Assembly: GCA_036555745.1 (NCBI GenBank)
Contig: DATBKV010000101.1
Coordinates: forward strand, 1 to 50,248
DNA from: VAZQ01 sp036555745
GTDB taxonomy: Bacteria > Pseudomonadota > Alphaproteobacteria > Rhizobiales > Xanthobacteraceae
Reading direction: 5' to 3'
Length of the DNA: 50,248 bases
The notes beneath the pieces are model-generated. The model worked only from the letters and a program-made list of their open reading frames with translations. It had not been told where the DNA came from and searched no databases. The position numbers were made by a program, and so were the translations under genes. This document shows, one piece after another, positions 9,185 through 17,785 of this stretch; within the stretch, counting starts at the first letter, position 1; each line of letters starts with the position of its first letter.

Positions 9185-10296
9185 GACGGCAAGCCAAGGG
9201 CCTTGGGCTCGCCATCGTCGGCGCCGGCCGGGTCGGGTTGTTCCGCGGCGAGGTCGCGGCGCGGCATCCGGCCGTGCAATGGATCGGGGTCGCCGAGAAG
9301 AACCACAATCGCGGGCTCTACGTCGCGGAGAAGATCGGCGCCGATTTCGTCACCCACGATCACCGCGAGTTGCTCAAGCGCCCGGAGGTGACCTGCGCCA
9401 TCATCGCGACCGACGAGCATCTGCACGTCGATCCCGTGATGGCGGCGGTCGAGCGCGGGGTGCCGATGCTGATCGAGAAGCCGCTCGCGACCGATCTCGG
9501 CGAATCCGCGCGCGTGCTGCAAGCCATCACCGAGGCCAGGCTCGACGCGGTGGTGGGCTACACCCAGCGTTTCCGCCGCAAATGGCTGGCGGCTAAGGAG
9601 AAGGTGCGCACCGGCGCGCTCGGCGACGTGACGCTCGTCACCTCGCGCGCGTTCATGAATCGACTGGTGGCCATTGATAACTACAAGCGCACCGACAATC
9701 CTGCGACGATCTCGCCGATGGTGATCTCCGGCACGCACGCGCTCGATCTCGTGATGTGGTACATGGAGGCGAAGACCCCGATCGAATGCTACGCGCGCTC
9801 GATCGACAAGGTGTTGGGGCCGGCCTATCACGGGATCGACGCCACCGCCGGCATGATCATGTTCTCCGACGGCAGCGTCTATCATCTCAACATCTCATGG
9901 GCGCTGCCGGTGACTTGGCCAGGCGCGGTCTACAGCCTCGAGGTCGGCATCAACGGCTCCGAGGGCGTGCTCACCATCGATGACACCCATCGCGACATGG
10001 TGCTCGCGGTCTCGGCGCCGCAGGAGGAAGGCTACGCGCCCGACCGCACCCGGCTGGTCGATTTCCTGGGCAGCTATCCGCCCGGGGACATGGCGCTCGG
10101 CGAGTTGCGCGGGCCGATGCGCGATGAAACCGAGTCCTGGCTCAACCGCGTCGCGCTCGGCCTGCCGACGCAGGCGGCGACCGCCGCGGAGGCGCACAAC
10201 CGCCTGATGCTGACCAAGGCGCTCGATCTGTCGGCAAAACGCAAGCAGGCGGTGAAGCTGCCGCTCGATCCCGGCGAAGAGCGCAGGGCGGCCTGA
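9181..10296 (+). CDS. Gfo/Idh/MocA-family oxidoreductase (second of a tandem pair)
   Basis: 371 residues, beginning at ATG 9181 inside an ATGA overlap with the preceding paralogue. The Rossmann motif is GAGRVG at residues 14-19 and the EKP motif sits at 99-101 (LIEKPLATD). SGTHALDLVMWYM corresponds to the active-site His segment. NISWALPVTWPG and GSEGVLTIDDTHRD match the C-terminal sheet of the family. It shares architecture and the IDDTHRD/LDDTHRD strand with its neighbour, so the pair arose by duplication. Substrate unknown. A Bug receptor gene follows 56 bp later, suggesting co-expression with uptake of the substrate. Confidence 0.85.
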   Translation: MRRQAKGLGLAIVGAGRVGLFRGEVAARHPAVQWIGVAEKNHNRGLYVAEKIGADFVTHDHRELLKRPEVTCAIIATDEHLHVDPVMAAVERGVPMLIEKPLATDLGESARVLQAITEARLDAVVGYTQRFRRKWLAAKEKVRTGALGDVTLVTSRAFMNRLVAIDNYKRTDNPATISPMVISGTHALDLVMWYMEAKTPIECYARSIDKVLGPAYHGIDATAGMIMFSDGSVYHLNISWALPVTWPGAVYSLEVGINGSEGVLTIDDTHRDMVLAVSAPQEEGYAPDRTRLVDFLGSYPPGDMALGELRGPMRDETESWLNRVALGLPTQAATAAEAHNRLMLTKALDLSAKRKQAVKLPLDPGEERRAA

Positions 10297-10352
10297 CGCG
10301 CTCCCCACAGTCAGGCGCGTGGCCGATGAAGCGACGGGAGAGGGAGAAGCAA

Positions 10353-11375
10353 ATGAAGACGGTTCTGCTCGCCCTGTCGATTCTTCTAGCCGGCGCCGCC
10401 TCGGCGGCGAGCGCGCAGGAGGACGACGTCGCCGGCTTCTTCGAGGGCAAGACGCTGCGGCTCATCGTCGGCATCGGCGTGGGCTCCGGCTACGACATCA
10501 ATGCGAGGCTGCTTGCGCGCCACCTTGCTGCGCACATCCCCGGCCATCCGGCAATCATCGTGCAGAACCAGCCGGGCGCCGGCAGCCTGACCATGACCAA
10601 CGCGCTCTACAATTCCGGCCCGTTCGACGGCACCGCGATCGGCGCGTCCTTCAACGGCATGCCGACCACGCCGCTGCTGCAGCCGGCGGGCGTTCGCTTC
10701 GATCCGGTGAAACTCAACTGGCTCGGCAGCACAAATCGCGAGACCCAGGTCACCTATGTCTGGCACACGGTCCCGGTGCACAGCCTCGACGACGTCAGGA
10801 CCAGCGAGCTCGTGATCGGCGCGCAGGCCCCGGGCTCGACCCAGTACGACTATCCGGTGCTCGTCAATCATCTGTTCGGGTTCAAGTTCAAGGTCGTGAC
10901 CGGCTATCAAAGCACGTCGAAGATCAACCTGGCGATGGAGAGCGGCGAAGTGCAGGGCACGCTCGCCAACTGGTCGACGCTGAAAGCGCTGAGCTCCAAC
11001 TGGCTGGCGGAGAAGAAGATCCGGATCATCGCGCAATGGGCGCTGAAGAAACACCCGGAGCTTGCGGAGGTGCCGCTGGCGCTCGATCTCGCCAAGACCG
11101 AAGCCGACCGCCAGGCGCTGCGGCTCGCGCTCGCGCGCCTGGAATACGGTCGCCCGTTCTTCCTGCCGCCCGGGGTGCCGGCCGCGCGCGTGCAAGCGCT
11201 GCGGCGCGCGTTCGACGCCACCATGAAGGATCCCGCCTATCTCGCCGAAGCCGCCAAGCTCAAGATCGACGTCGATCCGCTGACCGGCGAAGAGGTCGCG
11301 GCGCTGGTCGAGCAGGTCTCCCACACCCCTGCCGATACGGTCGGCCGGGTGCGCGCGGCGCTGGAGAACAAGTGA
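10353..11375 (+). CDS. TctC/Bug-family periplasmic substrate-binding protein
   Basis: 340 residues. ATG 10353 is preceded by GGGAGAGGGAGAAG. A Sec signal peptide (MKTVLLALSILLAGAASA with cleavage near residue 22) is followed by FFEGKTLRLIVGIGVGSGYD and VQNQPGAGSLTMTNALY, the two ligand-contacting loops of Bug receptors. These bind carboxylates, aromatic acids or nicotinate-like molecules and normally serve TctAB transporters, but orphan receptors are very common in this bacterial group. No TctAB genes lie in the window. It belongs to the same diverged Bug subgroup as the gene at 35285-36532, and both sit beside a partnerless molybdenum hydroxylase large subunit. Confidence 0.85.
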   Translation: MKTVLLALSILLAGAASAASAQEDDVAGFFEGKTLRLIVGIGVGSGYDINARLLARHLAAHIPGHPAIIVQNQPGAGSLTMTNALYNSGPFDGTAIGASFNGMPTTPLLQPAGVRFDPVKLNWLGSTNRETQVTYVWHTVPVHSLDDVRTSELVIGAQAPGSTQYDYPVLVNHLFGFKFKVVTGYQSTSKINLAMESGEVQGTLANWSTLKALSSNWLAEKKIRIIAQWALKKHPELAEVPLALDLAKTEADRQALRLALARLEYGRPFFLPPGVPAARVQALRRAFDATMKDPAYLAEAAKLKIDVDPLTGEEVAALVEQVSHTPADTVGRVRAALENK

Positions 11376-11453
11376 GATTCACGGACTCCCCTCCGCCTTC
11401 GTTTCCGCTATAACCGTGCTCCCGCCCAGCCCTCCCCCCGTTTGGAACCGGAC

Positions 11454-13793
11454 ATGGACTCAAAGACCGTCGAAGGCCGCGCGCATGATCAACCGCGTTT
11501 GGAGGACGACGCATTGGTACGCGGGCTCGGCCGCTACGCCGCCGATGCCCCGCTGACCGGCCAGGTCTATGCCTATTTCGTGCGCTCCCCGCACGCCTTC
11601 GCCGACATTCGCGCGATCGATATCGCCGCGGCGAAAGCTGCGCCGGGCGTGCTTGCGGTGCTCACCGCCGCCGACATGGAAGGGATCGGCAACGTTTCGC
11701 AGCATCCGCCGCTCGGCGGCCGCGGCGGGAGCAAGCTGATCGTTCCGCATCGCCCCGCGCTCGCCGGCACAACGGTGCGCCACGTCGGCGAAGCGGTGGC
11801 GGTCGTCGTCGCCGACACGCTGAGCGCCGCGCAGGATGCCGCCGAGCTCGTCAGCGTCGATTATGCGGAGCGCCAGCCGGTGGTCGACCTGCGCGCGGCC
11901 GTGGCCGCCGGCGCGCCGCGGGTTTGGCCGGACGCGGCCGGCAATATTGCCGTGGACTGGCCGGGCCCGGCGGCCGATCCGGATGCCAACGCCCGCGAGG
12001 TCGAGCGCGTGATCGCTTCGGCAAGACACGTGGCCCGCGTCGCGCTCCTCCACCAGAGGATCCTGGTCAACTCGATGGAGCCGCGCGGCGCCACCGCGAG
12101 CTACGATCCCGGCAATGAAAGCTATTATCTGCGCTGTTGCTCGCAGAGCGCGCGCGCCTTGCGCGACGGTCTCGCCCCCATCCTGGGAGTGCCCAATCAG
12201 CGCCTGCGCGTGGTCACCGAGGACGTCGGCGGCGCCTTCGGACTCAAGACCGGCCCCTATCCTGAATACCTCGCGATCCTGGTCGCGGCGCGCAAGCTCG
12301 GGCGGCCGGTGCACTGGATGTCGAATCGGGCCGAAGCCTTTCTCAGCGACAACCACGCGCGCGACGCCTACAGCGATGTCGTGCTCGCGCTCGACGAGCG
12401 CGGAAAATTCCTCGCGCTGCGGGTGCGCCACCTCGGCAATATGGGGGCCTATATCGGCGCGGTCGGCGCCAATATTCAGACCGTCAATCTGACGCGCTGC
12501 CTGCCCGGGATGTACGACATTCCCCTGATCGACATCGGCGTGCGCTGCGTGTTCACCAACACCATCACCACCGCGCCCTACCGCGGAGCCGGTCGGCCCG
12601 AGGCCAACTTCATCCTCGAGCGCGTCATCGACGAGGCGGCACGCGTCACCGGCATCGATCCGGTGAAGCTGCGCCGGCGCAACCTGATCAAGGCCGCGGC
12701 AATGCCGTACAAGACCGCGGTCGGCACCACGATCGACAGCGGCGAGTTCGCGACCGTGCTCGACAAGGCGCTCGCGCTCGCCGATTGCGATGGTTTCAAG
12801 CAGCGCCGGCGCGAGGCGGCCAGACGCGGCAAATATCGTGGGCTCGGCATCTCCTGCATGCTGGAGCACGCCGGCGGCGTCCCGCTCGAGGGCACCGCAT
12901 TGAGCTTTCCCGGCGGCGAGAGGCTGGTGCTGGGACTGAACGTGCAGTCGACCGGCCAGGGCCACGCCACCGTGTTCAACCCGCTGCTGGCGGAACGGCT
13001 GGGCATCGCGCCCGGAGAGATCGAGCACCGCCACGGCGATTCAGCGATGGAGATCGCGGGCTATGCCTCGGTCGGCTCGCGCTCGGCGATGACCGTGAGC
13101 CACGCCCTGATCAAGACCGTCGACGCGATGCTCGCCAAAGGCAAGGCGATCGCCGCAACGGCGCTGGAAGCCGCCGAGTCCGACATCGAATATCGCCGCG
13201 GCCGTTTCAGCGTGGTCGGCACCGACCGGGCTATCTCGCTGTTCGAGCTCGCCGACCGCGCCAAGAAAATGAAGGAGCGCGGCGAGATCGCCGAAGACCT
13301 CGACACCAAGGCCAATGCCGAGACGCCGCTGACCTTTCCCAACGGCTGTCACATCGCGGAGGTGGAGATCGACCCCGCCACCGGGGCGCTCGCGCTCGTA
13401 GGCTATGCCGCGGTCGACGATTGCGGCAGGGCGCTCAACCGCATGATCGTCGAGGGCCAGACCCACGGCGCGATCGCGCAGGGCCTCGGCCAGGCCATGA
13501 TGGAGAGCGCGGTGTTCGACGGCTCGGGCGGCCAGCTCATCACCGGCTCGTTCATGGACTACGCCATGCCACGCGCCGACGACATGCCCGCGTTCAAGGA
13601 TACGATCCACGCGGTGCCGACGACCACCAATCCGCTCGGGGTGAAGGGTGCGGGCGAAGCCGGCACCACCGCTGCCATCGCCGCGGTCATGAACGCCGTC
13701 GCCGACGCCATTCCCAACGGCGCCGGCGCCCACCTCGACATGCCGGCGACGCCGGAAAAAATCTGGCAGGCGTGTCGGAAGGCGCAGCAGTAG
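11454..13793 (+). CDS. Xanthine-dehydrogenase-family molybdopterin-binding subunit, stand-alone
   Basis: 779 residues from ATG 11454; a TTG 12 bp earlier is possible. It begins RLEDDALVRGLGRYAADAP, the usual entry of CoxL-type subunits, without a signal peptide, so it is cytoplasmic. DVGGAFGLKTGPYPEYL and PYRGAGRPEANFILER are cofactor-contact loops, and GVKGAGEAGTTAAIA contains the catalytic Glu. The CoxL signature AYXCSFR is absent, so it is not a carbon monoxide dehydrogenase. Neither a 2Fe-2S nor an FAD subunit gene is nearby, although family members normally need both. It either borrows the small subunit encoded at 3225-3689 or partners encoded elsewhere. It lies 78 bp after a Bug receptor gene. 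Confidence 0.85.
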   Translation: MDSKTVEGRAHDQPRLEDDALVRGLGRYAADAPLTGQVYAYFVRSPHAFADIRAIDIAAAKAAPGVLAVLTAADMEGIGNVSQHPPLGGRGGSKLIVPHRPALAGTTVRHVGEAVAVVVADTLSAAQDAAELVSVDYAERQPVVDLRAAVAAGAPRVWPDAAGNIAVDWPGPAADPDANAREVERVIASARHVARVALLHQRILVNSMEPRGATASYDPGNESYYLRCCSQSARALRDGLAPILGVPNQRLRVVTEDVGGAFGLKTGPYPEYLAILVAARKLGRPVHWMSNRAEAFLSDNHARDAYSDVVLALDERGKFLALRVRHLGNMGAYIGAVGANIQTVNLTRCLPGMYDIPLIDIGVRCVFTNTITTAPYRGAGRPEANFILERVIDEAARVTGIDPVKLRRRNLIKAAAMPYKTAVGTTIDSGEFATVLDKALALADCDGFKQRRREAARRGKYRGLGISCMLEHAGGVPLEGTALSFPGGERLVLGLNVQSTGQGHATVFNPLLAERLGIAPGEIEHRHGDSAMEIAGYASVGSRSAMTVSHALIKTVDAMLAKGKAIAATALEAAESDIEYRRGRFSVVGTDRAISLFELADRAKKMKERGEIAEDLDTKANAETPLTFPNGCHIAEVEIDPATGALALVGYAAVDDCGRALNRMIVEGQTHGAIAQGLGQAMMESAVFDGSGGQLITGSFMDYAMPRADDMPAFKDTIHAVPTTTNPLGVKGAGEAGTTAAIAAVMNAVADAIPNGAGAHLDMPATPEKIWQACRKAQQ

Positions 13794-13802
13794 CGCCTCC
13801 CG

Positions 13803-13986
13803 GTGTCACGGATGCGGTGCAGCGCGAGCGCGCAGCGCGAGTGGTGTACCGCTGATCCGGAACCTTCCCAAACTCGGAGTTTGCCAAGATCCCGGGTCTG
13901 CAGTGCCTCATTCCGCAAACGCTTCGTGCTGCACGCAGTCAAATTCACGCAGTCTGCGCGCGCTTGACGGCGATGCCCGGGACACG
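13803..13986. repeat. Large palindromic repeat, copy 3, between convergent genes
   Basis: Begins GTGTCACGGATGCGGTGCAGCG and ends GATGCCCGGGACACGCG. Internal blocks GTACCGCTGATCCGGAAC and ATCCCGGGTCTGCAG match the other copies. The middle holds CCCAAACTCGGAGTTTGCC, a small ACTCGG...-type insert like those in copy 5 and at 40721-40746, so repeats are nested. It occupies the whole gap between convergent genes and could act as a bidirectional terminator. Confidence 0.8.
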
Positions 13987-13991
13987 CGCCC

Positions 13992-15419
13992 TCACCCCTG
14001 CGAGATGAACTTGGTGTTGAGGTAGGCGCTCAGCCCCTCGATGCCGCCCTCGCTGCCGTGGCCGGATTCTTTCACGCCGCCAAACGGCGTCTCCGGCGTC
14101 GACACCGCGACCGAGTTGACCCCGACCATGCCCGACTCCATGGCCTCGCCGATCGCGGCCGCGGTCGCGTTCGAGGTCGTGAAGGCGTAGGCCGCAAGCC
14201 CGTAGGGCAGCGAGTTCGCGCGCGCCACCACCTCGTCGAAGGTCTTGAAGGTCACGATCGGCGCGATCGGTCCGAACGGCTCCTGCGTCATCACCTTGGA
14301 ATCGTCGGGCACCTCGGTCACAATCGTCGGCTCGTAGAAATAGCCCTGGTTGCCGTGGCGTTTGCCGCCGGTGACGACCTTGCCGCCGTGCTGCTTGGCA
14401 TCGGCGACGAAACCCTCCATCGCCTCGATGCGGCGGGCGTTCGCCATCGGGCCCATGGTGACGCCCTCCTCCAGCCCGTCGCCGACCTTGATGCCCTTGG
14501 CATACTCGGAAAAGCGCGCGAGGAATTTCTTGTACGCATCCTCCTGCACGTAGAAGCGCGTCGGCGAGATACAGACCTGGCCGGCATTGCGGTACTTGAA
14601 GGCCGCGATGGTGTCCGCCGCCTTCTCCGCGTCCGCGTCGGCGAACACCACCACCGGTGAATGTCCGCCGAGTTCCATGGTGGTGCGCTTCATGCCCTTG
14701 GCCGCCAGCGCGGCGAGATGCTTGCCGACCGGGATCGAGCCGGTGAACGATACTTTCCGGACCGCGTCCTTGGCGAGCAGATGCTCGGACACCTCCGCCG
14801 GCACGCCGAACACCAGGTTGAGCACGCCCGCCGGCAGCCCGGCTTCGGCAAAGCAGCGCACCATCTCGACGCAGGCGCCCGGTGTCTCCTCCGAAGCCTT
14901 GAGGATGAGCGAGCAGCCCGCCGCCAAGGCGCCGCCGATCTTGCGCGCCGGCGTGAGCACGGGGAAATTCCAGGGCGTGAACGCGGCGACGATGCCGACC
15001 GGCTCGGTCACCACCAGTTGGCGCGTGCCCTTCACGCGCCCGGGCACGATGCGGCCGTAGCTGCGGCGGCCTTCCTCGGCGTACCAGTCGATGATATCGG
15101 CCGAGGTGAGCACCTCGGCGCGCGCCTCGGCGTAGACCTTGCCCTGCTCCTGCACCATGACTTTCGAGATCGCGTCGTGGCGCTCGCGCATGAGCTCGGC
15201 GGCCTTGCGCATGATCTTGGCGCGGTCATAGGCCGAGGTCGTGCGCCAAAGCGCAAAGCCTTTCTTCGCGGCCTCCAGCGCCTCATCGAGGTCGGCCTTG
15301 CTGGCGTGCGGCAGCTGCGCCAGCGGCTTCTCGGTGGCGGGATTGAGTACCTCCTCGCCCTTGCGGCCGCCGCCGTTTTGCCACTTGCCGTCGATGTAGA
15401 GCGCGAGATCGGTATACAT
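13992..15419 (-). CDS. NAD(P)-dependent aldehyde dehydrogenase, succinate-semialdehyde dehydrogenase type
   Basis: 475 residues. ATG 15419 is supported by GAGGAA six bases upstream; the frame above it is repeat DNA. Catalytic residues are Glu249 (TTMELGG) and Cys283 (NAGQVCISPTR). TPWNFPVLTPARKIGGALAAGC is the cofactor/substrate tunnel region and SFTGSIPVGK contacts NAD. The length and the GQVCISPTR form match GabD-like enzymes oxidising C4-C5 semialdehydes to acids. It is the last gene of the nine-gene minus-strand cluster, separated from the SDR gene by a 227-bp gap containing a repeat, so it may also have its own promoter. Convergent with the preceding gene across repeat copy 3. Confidence 0.88.
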   Translation of the reverse strand: MYTDLALYIDGKWQNGGGRKGEEVLNPATEKPLAQLPHASKADLDEALEAAKKGFALWRTTSAYDRAKIMRKAAELMRERHDAISKVMVQEQGKVYAEARAEVLTSADIIDWYAEEGRRSYGRIVPGRVKGTRQLVVTEPVGIVAAFTPWNFPVLTPARKIGGALAAGCSLILKASEETPGACVEMVRCFAEAGLPAGVLNLVFGVPAEVSEHLLAKDAVRKVSFTGSIPVGKHLAALAAKGMKRTTMELGGHSPVVVFADADAEKAADTIAAFKYRNAGQVCISPTRFYVQEDAYKKFLARFSEYAKGIKVGDGLEEGVTMGPMANARRIEAMEGFVADAKQHGGKVVTGGKRHGNQGYFYEPTIVTEVPDDSKVMTQEPFGPIAPIVTFKTFDEVVARANSLPYGLAAYAFTTSNATAAAIGEAMESGMVGVNSVAVSTPETPFGGVKESGHGSEGGIEGLSAYLNTKFISQG

Positions 15420-15510
15420 GGGTTCCTCGTTGTTTTTTCGTGGTGGCCGCGTTTGTGTGAAGGAATTATCACCTTTCCAAGTTGGATTCACCCCTTCAAG
15501 CCGCTCCTCT

Positions 15511-15630
15511 GTCATTCCGGCCGAGCGCAGCGAGCGCCGGAATCCAGTAAACACCGCACCGCGTTGTGCTTGCTCCGCGTTTCATCGAAACGCCGCTGAG
15601 TACTGGATGCCCGCCTGCGCGGGCATGACA
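15511..15630. repeat. Dispersed repeat with GTCATTCCGG and TACTGGATGCCCGC...GCGGGCATGACA ends
   Basis: The gap between the aldehyde dehydrogenase and SDR genes contains GTCATTCCGGCCGAGCGCAG and, 90 bp later, TACTGGATGCCCGCCTGCG followed by CGGGCATGACA. The latter hairpin is the same as at 188-207. The outer ends are inverted relative to each other (GTCAT...ATGAC), so this is a complete unit of about 120 bp. Confidence 0.75.
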
Positions 15631-15646
15631 GCCGAGGACCAGCGAC

Positions 15647-16402
15647 TCACCCCAGGAAGGCTCCGCCGTTGACCTGAAAGTTCTGGCCGGTGATGAAGCT
15701 CGCGCCCGGGCCGCACAGGAAGCGCACGGCGGCGGCGATATCGGCGGGCTCGCCGCGGCGGCCGACGAGGGCGTGGACCAGCGCATGGTGCTGCGGCTGC
15801 GGCTGTCCGGGCGGGCGCGGTGCCGACATCAATCCGGGCGTCACGGTGTTGACCCGGATCTTGTCATCGGCGAGCTCGTGTGCGAGCGCCCGGGTCAAGC
15901 CGACCAGCCCGGCCTTGGCGGTCACCACGTGCGGGCGGCGCGCCGCTCCGGTATGCGCGGACAAGCCGCCGATATTCACGATCACGCCCGCGCCGCTGCG
16001 CTTGAGATGGGGCAGGCAGGCCTTCACGCAGTTGAACGCACCGTCGAGGATGATGGAGGTGACCGCACGCCAGTCCGCGAGCGTCATGTGTTCGAGCGGC
16101 TGCTCGGCCCGCACCGCGGCGTTGTTGACCAGAATGTCGATGCGGCCGAAGCGCGCGGCCGCGGCGGCGACCATTTTTTCTACGGCGACAGCATCGGCCA
16201 CATCGGCGATGGCCGCGAGCGCCTTGCCGCCGGTGCGCTCGATCTCGCGGACCACCGCCTCGGCCTCACTCTGATTGGACCGCGCGTTGACCACGACCGC
16301 GGCGCCCCCCTCGGCCAGCGCCAGCGCGATGCCGCGACCGATATTGCGCCCGGCGCCGGTGACGAGCGCGACCCGGCCGGCAAGCTCCTTTTCAACGGCC
16401 AT
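15647..16402 (-). CDS. Short-chain dehydrogenase/reductase (SDR) fold protein with altered catalytic triad
   Basis: 251 residues. The Rossmann motif TGAGRNIG (15-22) and the NNAA motif (93-96) are intact, so it binds NAD(P). The catalytic Ser and Tyr of classical SDRs should be at positions 146 and 159, but the sequence reads NIGG (Gly146) and HVVTAK (Val159, with Lys163 kept). The C-terminal GQNFQVNGG is normal. Similar triad-altered SDRs are known to me from other rhizobial genomes as a subgroup, so this is probably not a sequencing error. The activity may be unusual or a non-redox role. It starts seven bases after the stop of MmgE/PrpD and is in the same operon. Confidence 0.85.
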   Translation of the reverse strand: MAVEKELAGRVALVTGAGRNIGRGIALALAEGGAAVVVNARSNQSEAEAVVREIERTGGKALAAIADVADAVAVEKMVAAAAARFGRIDILVNNAAVRAEQPLEHMTLADWRAVTSIILDGAFNCVKACLPHLKRSGAGVIVNIGGLSAHTGAARRPHVVTAKAGLVGLTRALAHELADDKIRVNTVTPGLMSAPRPPGQPQPQHHALVHALVGRRGEPADIAAAVRFLCGPGASFITGQNFQVNGGAFLG

Positions 16403-16408
16403 TGCTAG

Positions 16409-17782
16409 TTACCCCCGTAGGAAAGCCAGATCGACCCTGCCGTGGTAGAGCGCGGGAAGCAGCGCCAGCGCGCGCCGCGCGCGCGCGTGGTCCCAGCCGC
16501 CGTGACGGGCGTTGAGCACAAACTTCTCTTCGATGTCGGCGCGGCTGAGCGGCTCGCGGGCGCCGCCGCGCATGTGCGGCTGGCGCTCCTCGAGCACGCG
16601 GCCGTCGGCAAGCGTCGCGCGGATATGTCCCGTGAAATTCTTCGGGTACGGATTGTTTGGATCGATCCGGTAGCGCACCTTGGCCGCGAGCGCGAGCACG
16701 GCAGCGTCCTTCACCGCGTCGTCGCGGAAGGCGTCGAGCCCGACATTGCCGTGCACGAAGGCATGCGCAATGCAGTAGGGCGTGGAGAATTTCCCGGCGT
16801 AGCCGTTCGCCGGCCGCTGCTTGGCCGCGAGCGGCTCCCACAGGCGGTGCACGGTTCCCTCGGCGACCTCGCAGACGAGCTCCGCGAGCTCATCGGCCTT
16901 GATCCCGCGTGCCGCGAGCCGCCGCGCGCAGTCGATATAGGGATGCGTCATGGTCCCGCACGGATACGGCTTGAAGGCGAGCGTCGGCGTCACCCAATGC
17001 GTGCCGAAATCGCCGGTGAGCGCCCCGTAGTCGGCGCTGTTGGTGTGGGCGAAACCGTGGAAGAGGCCGTGCACCCCCTCCAACACCGTGCGCGGACCGA
17101 CGAAGCCTCCGCGGGCGAGCAGCGCCGCGCGCAGGCCCGATTGCGCCGCCCAGCCGGCGTGCAGGCGCTTGGTCCAGGCGCCTTCGGCGAGATATTCGAT
17201 GATGCCGCTGGCCATCGAGCCGGCGATGCCGAGCGCGTCGACCATCTGGCGTGGCCGCAAGCCGAACGCGGCGCCGACGCCGGCGGCGGCCGCGAGCGCG
17301 CCGAATACGGCGGTGGGATGGAAGCCGGCGCGGTGCACCGCCTTGGGCGCCACCACGCTGAGCCGGCACATCACCTCCACGCCGGCCGCGGTGCCGACAA
17401 GCGCCGAGGGACCGTCCGGGCGGTAGCGCTCGCAGGCCGCGAGCACCGCCGGCACGACCACCGCGCCGGCATGCACCGGGCCGCCTTCGAAGGTGTCGTC
17501 GAAATCCTCCCCGTGCGCGGCGGTGCCGTTGACGAAGGCGGCGCCCGCCGCGCTCAGCGTGCGGGCATGCCCGATCCCGGTGCACGGCCCCGCCTCGTCC
17601 CAGCCCGCCAGTGCTGCATTGACGTAGTCCGCGTGGCGCGCGGTCAGGCAGAGGCCGGCAACATCGACGATGAGGTCCTCGCAGGTGCGCCGCACCCGCT
17701 CCGGCAGCCGCGCCGGATCGAGCGCCGCGATCGCCTGCGCCAGTCTCTCGGCGACCGACGTCTGGGGGAGCGTATCGCTCAT
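16409..17782 (-). CDS. MmgE/PrpD-family protein
   Basis: 457 residues. The segments GAAFVNGTAAHGEDFDD, GGPVHAGAVVVPA and FKPYPCGTMTHPYID are hallmarks of the MmgE/PrpD fold. Known members include 2-methylcitrate dehydratase, cis-aconitate decarboxylase and iminodisuccinate epimerase, which eliminate from or isomerise small polycarboxylic acids. This points to a di- or tricarboxylate as an intermediate of the operon. Which of these reactions it performs cannot be decided from sequence. The ATG at 17782 lies three bases after the stop of the ABC permease, so they are co-translated. Confidence 0.85.
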   Translation of the reverse strand: MSDTLPQTSVAERLAQAIAALDPARLPERVRRTCEDLIVDVAGLCLTARHADYVNAALAGWDEAGPCTGIGHARTLSAAGAAFVNGTAAHGEDFDDTFEGGPVHAGAVVVPAVLAACERYRPDGPSALVGTAAGVEVMCRLSVVAPKAVHRAGFHPTAVFGALAAAAGVGAAFGLRPRQMVDALGIAGSMASGIIEYLAEGAWTKRLHAGWAAQSGLRAALLARGGFVGPRTVLEGVHGLFHGFAHTNSADYGALTGDFGTHWVTPTLAFKPYPCGTMTHPYIDCARRLAARGIKADELAELVCEVAEGTVHRLWEPLAAKQRPANGYAGKFSTPYCIAHAFVHGNVGLDAFRDDAVKDAAVLALAAKVRYRIDPNNPYPKNFTGHIRATLADGRVLEERQPHMRGGAREPLSRADIEEKFVLNARHGGWDHARARRALALLPALYHGRVDLAFLRG

Positions 17783-17785
17783 GAA

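Noticed and set aside
11454..13793. Carbon monoxide dehydrogenase large subunit (CoxL)
   Set aside because: The CoxL active-site loop AYXCSFR is absent, and no CoxM or CoxS genes are beside it; the same applies to 36551-38908.
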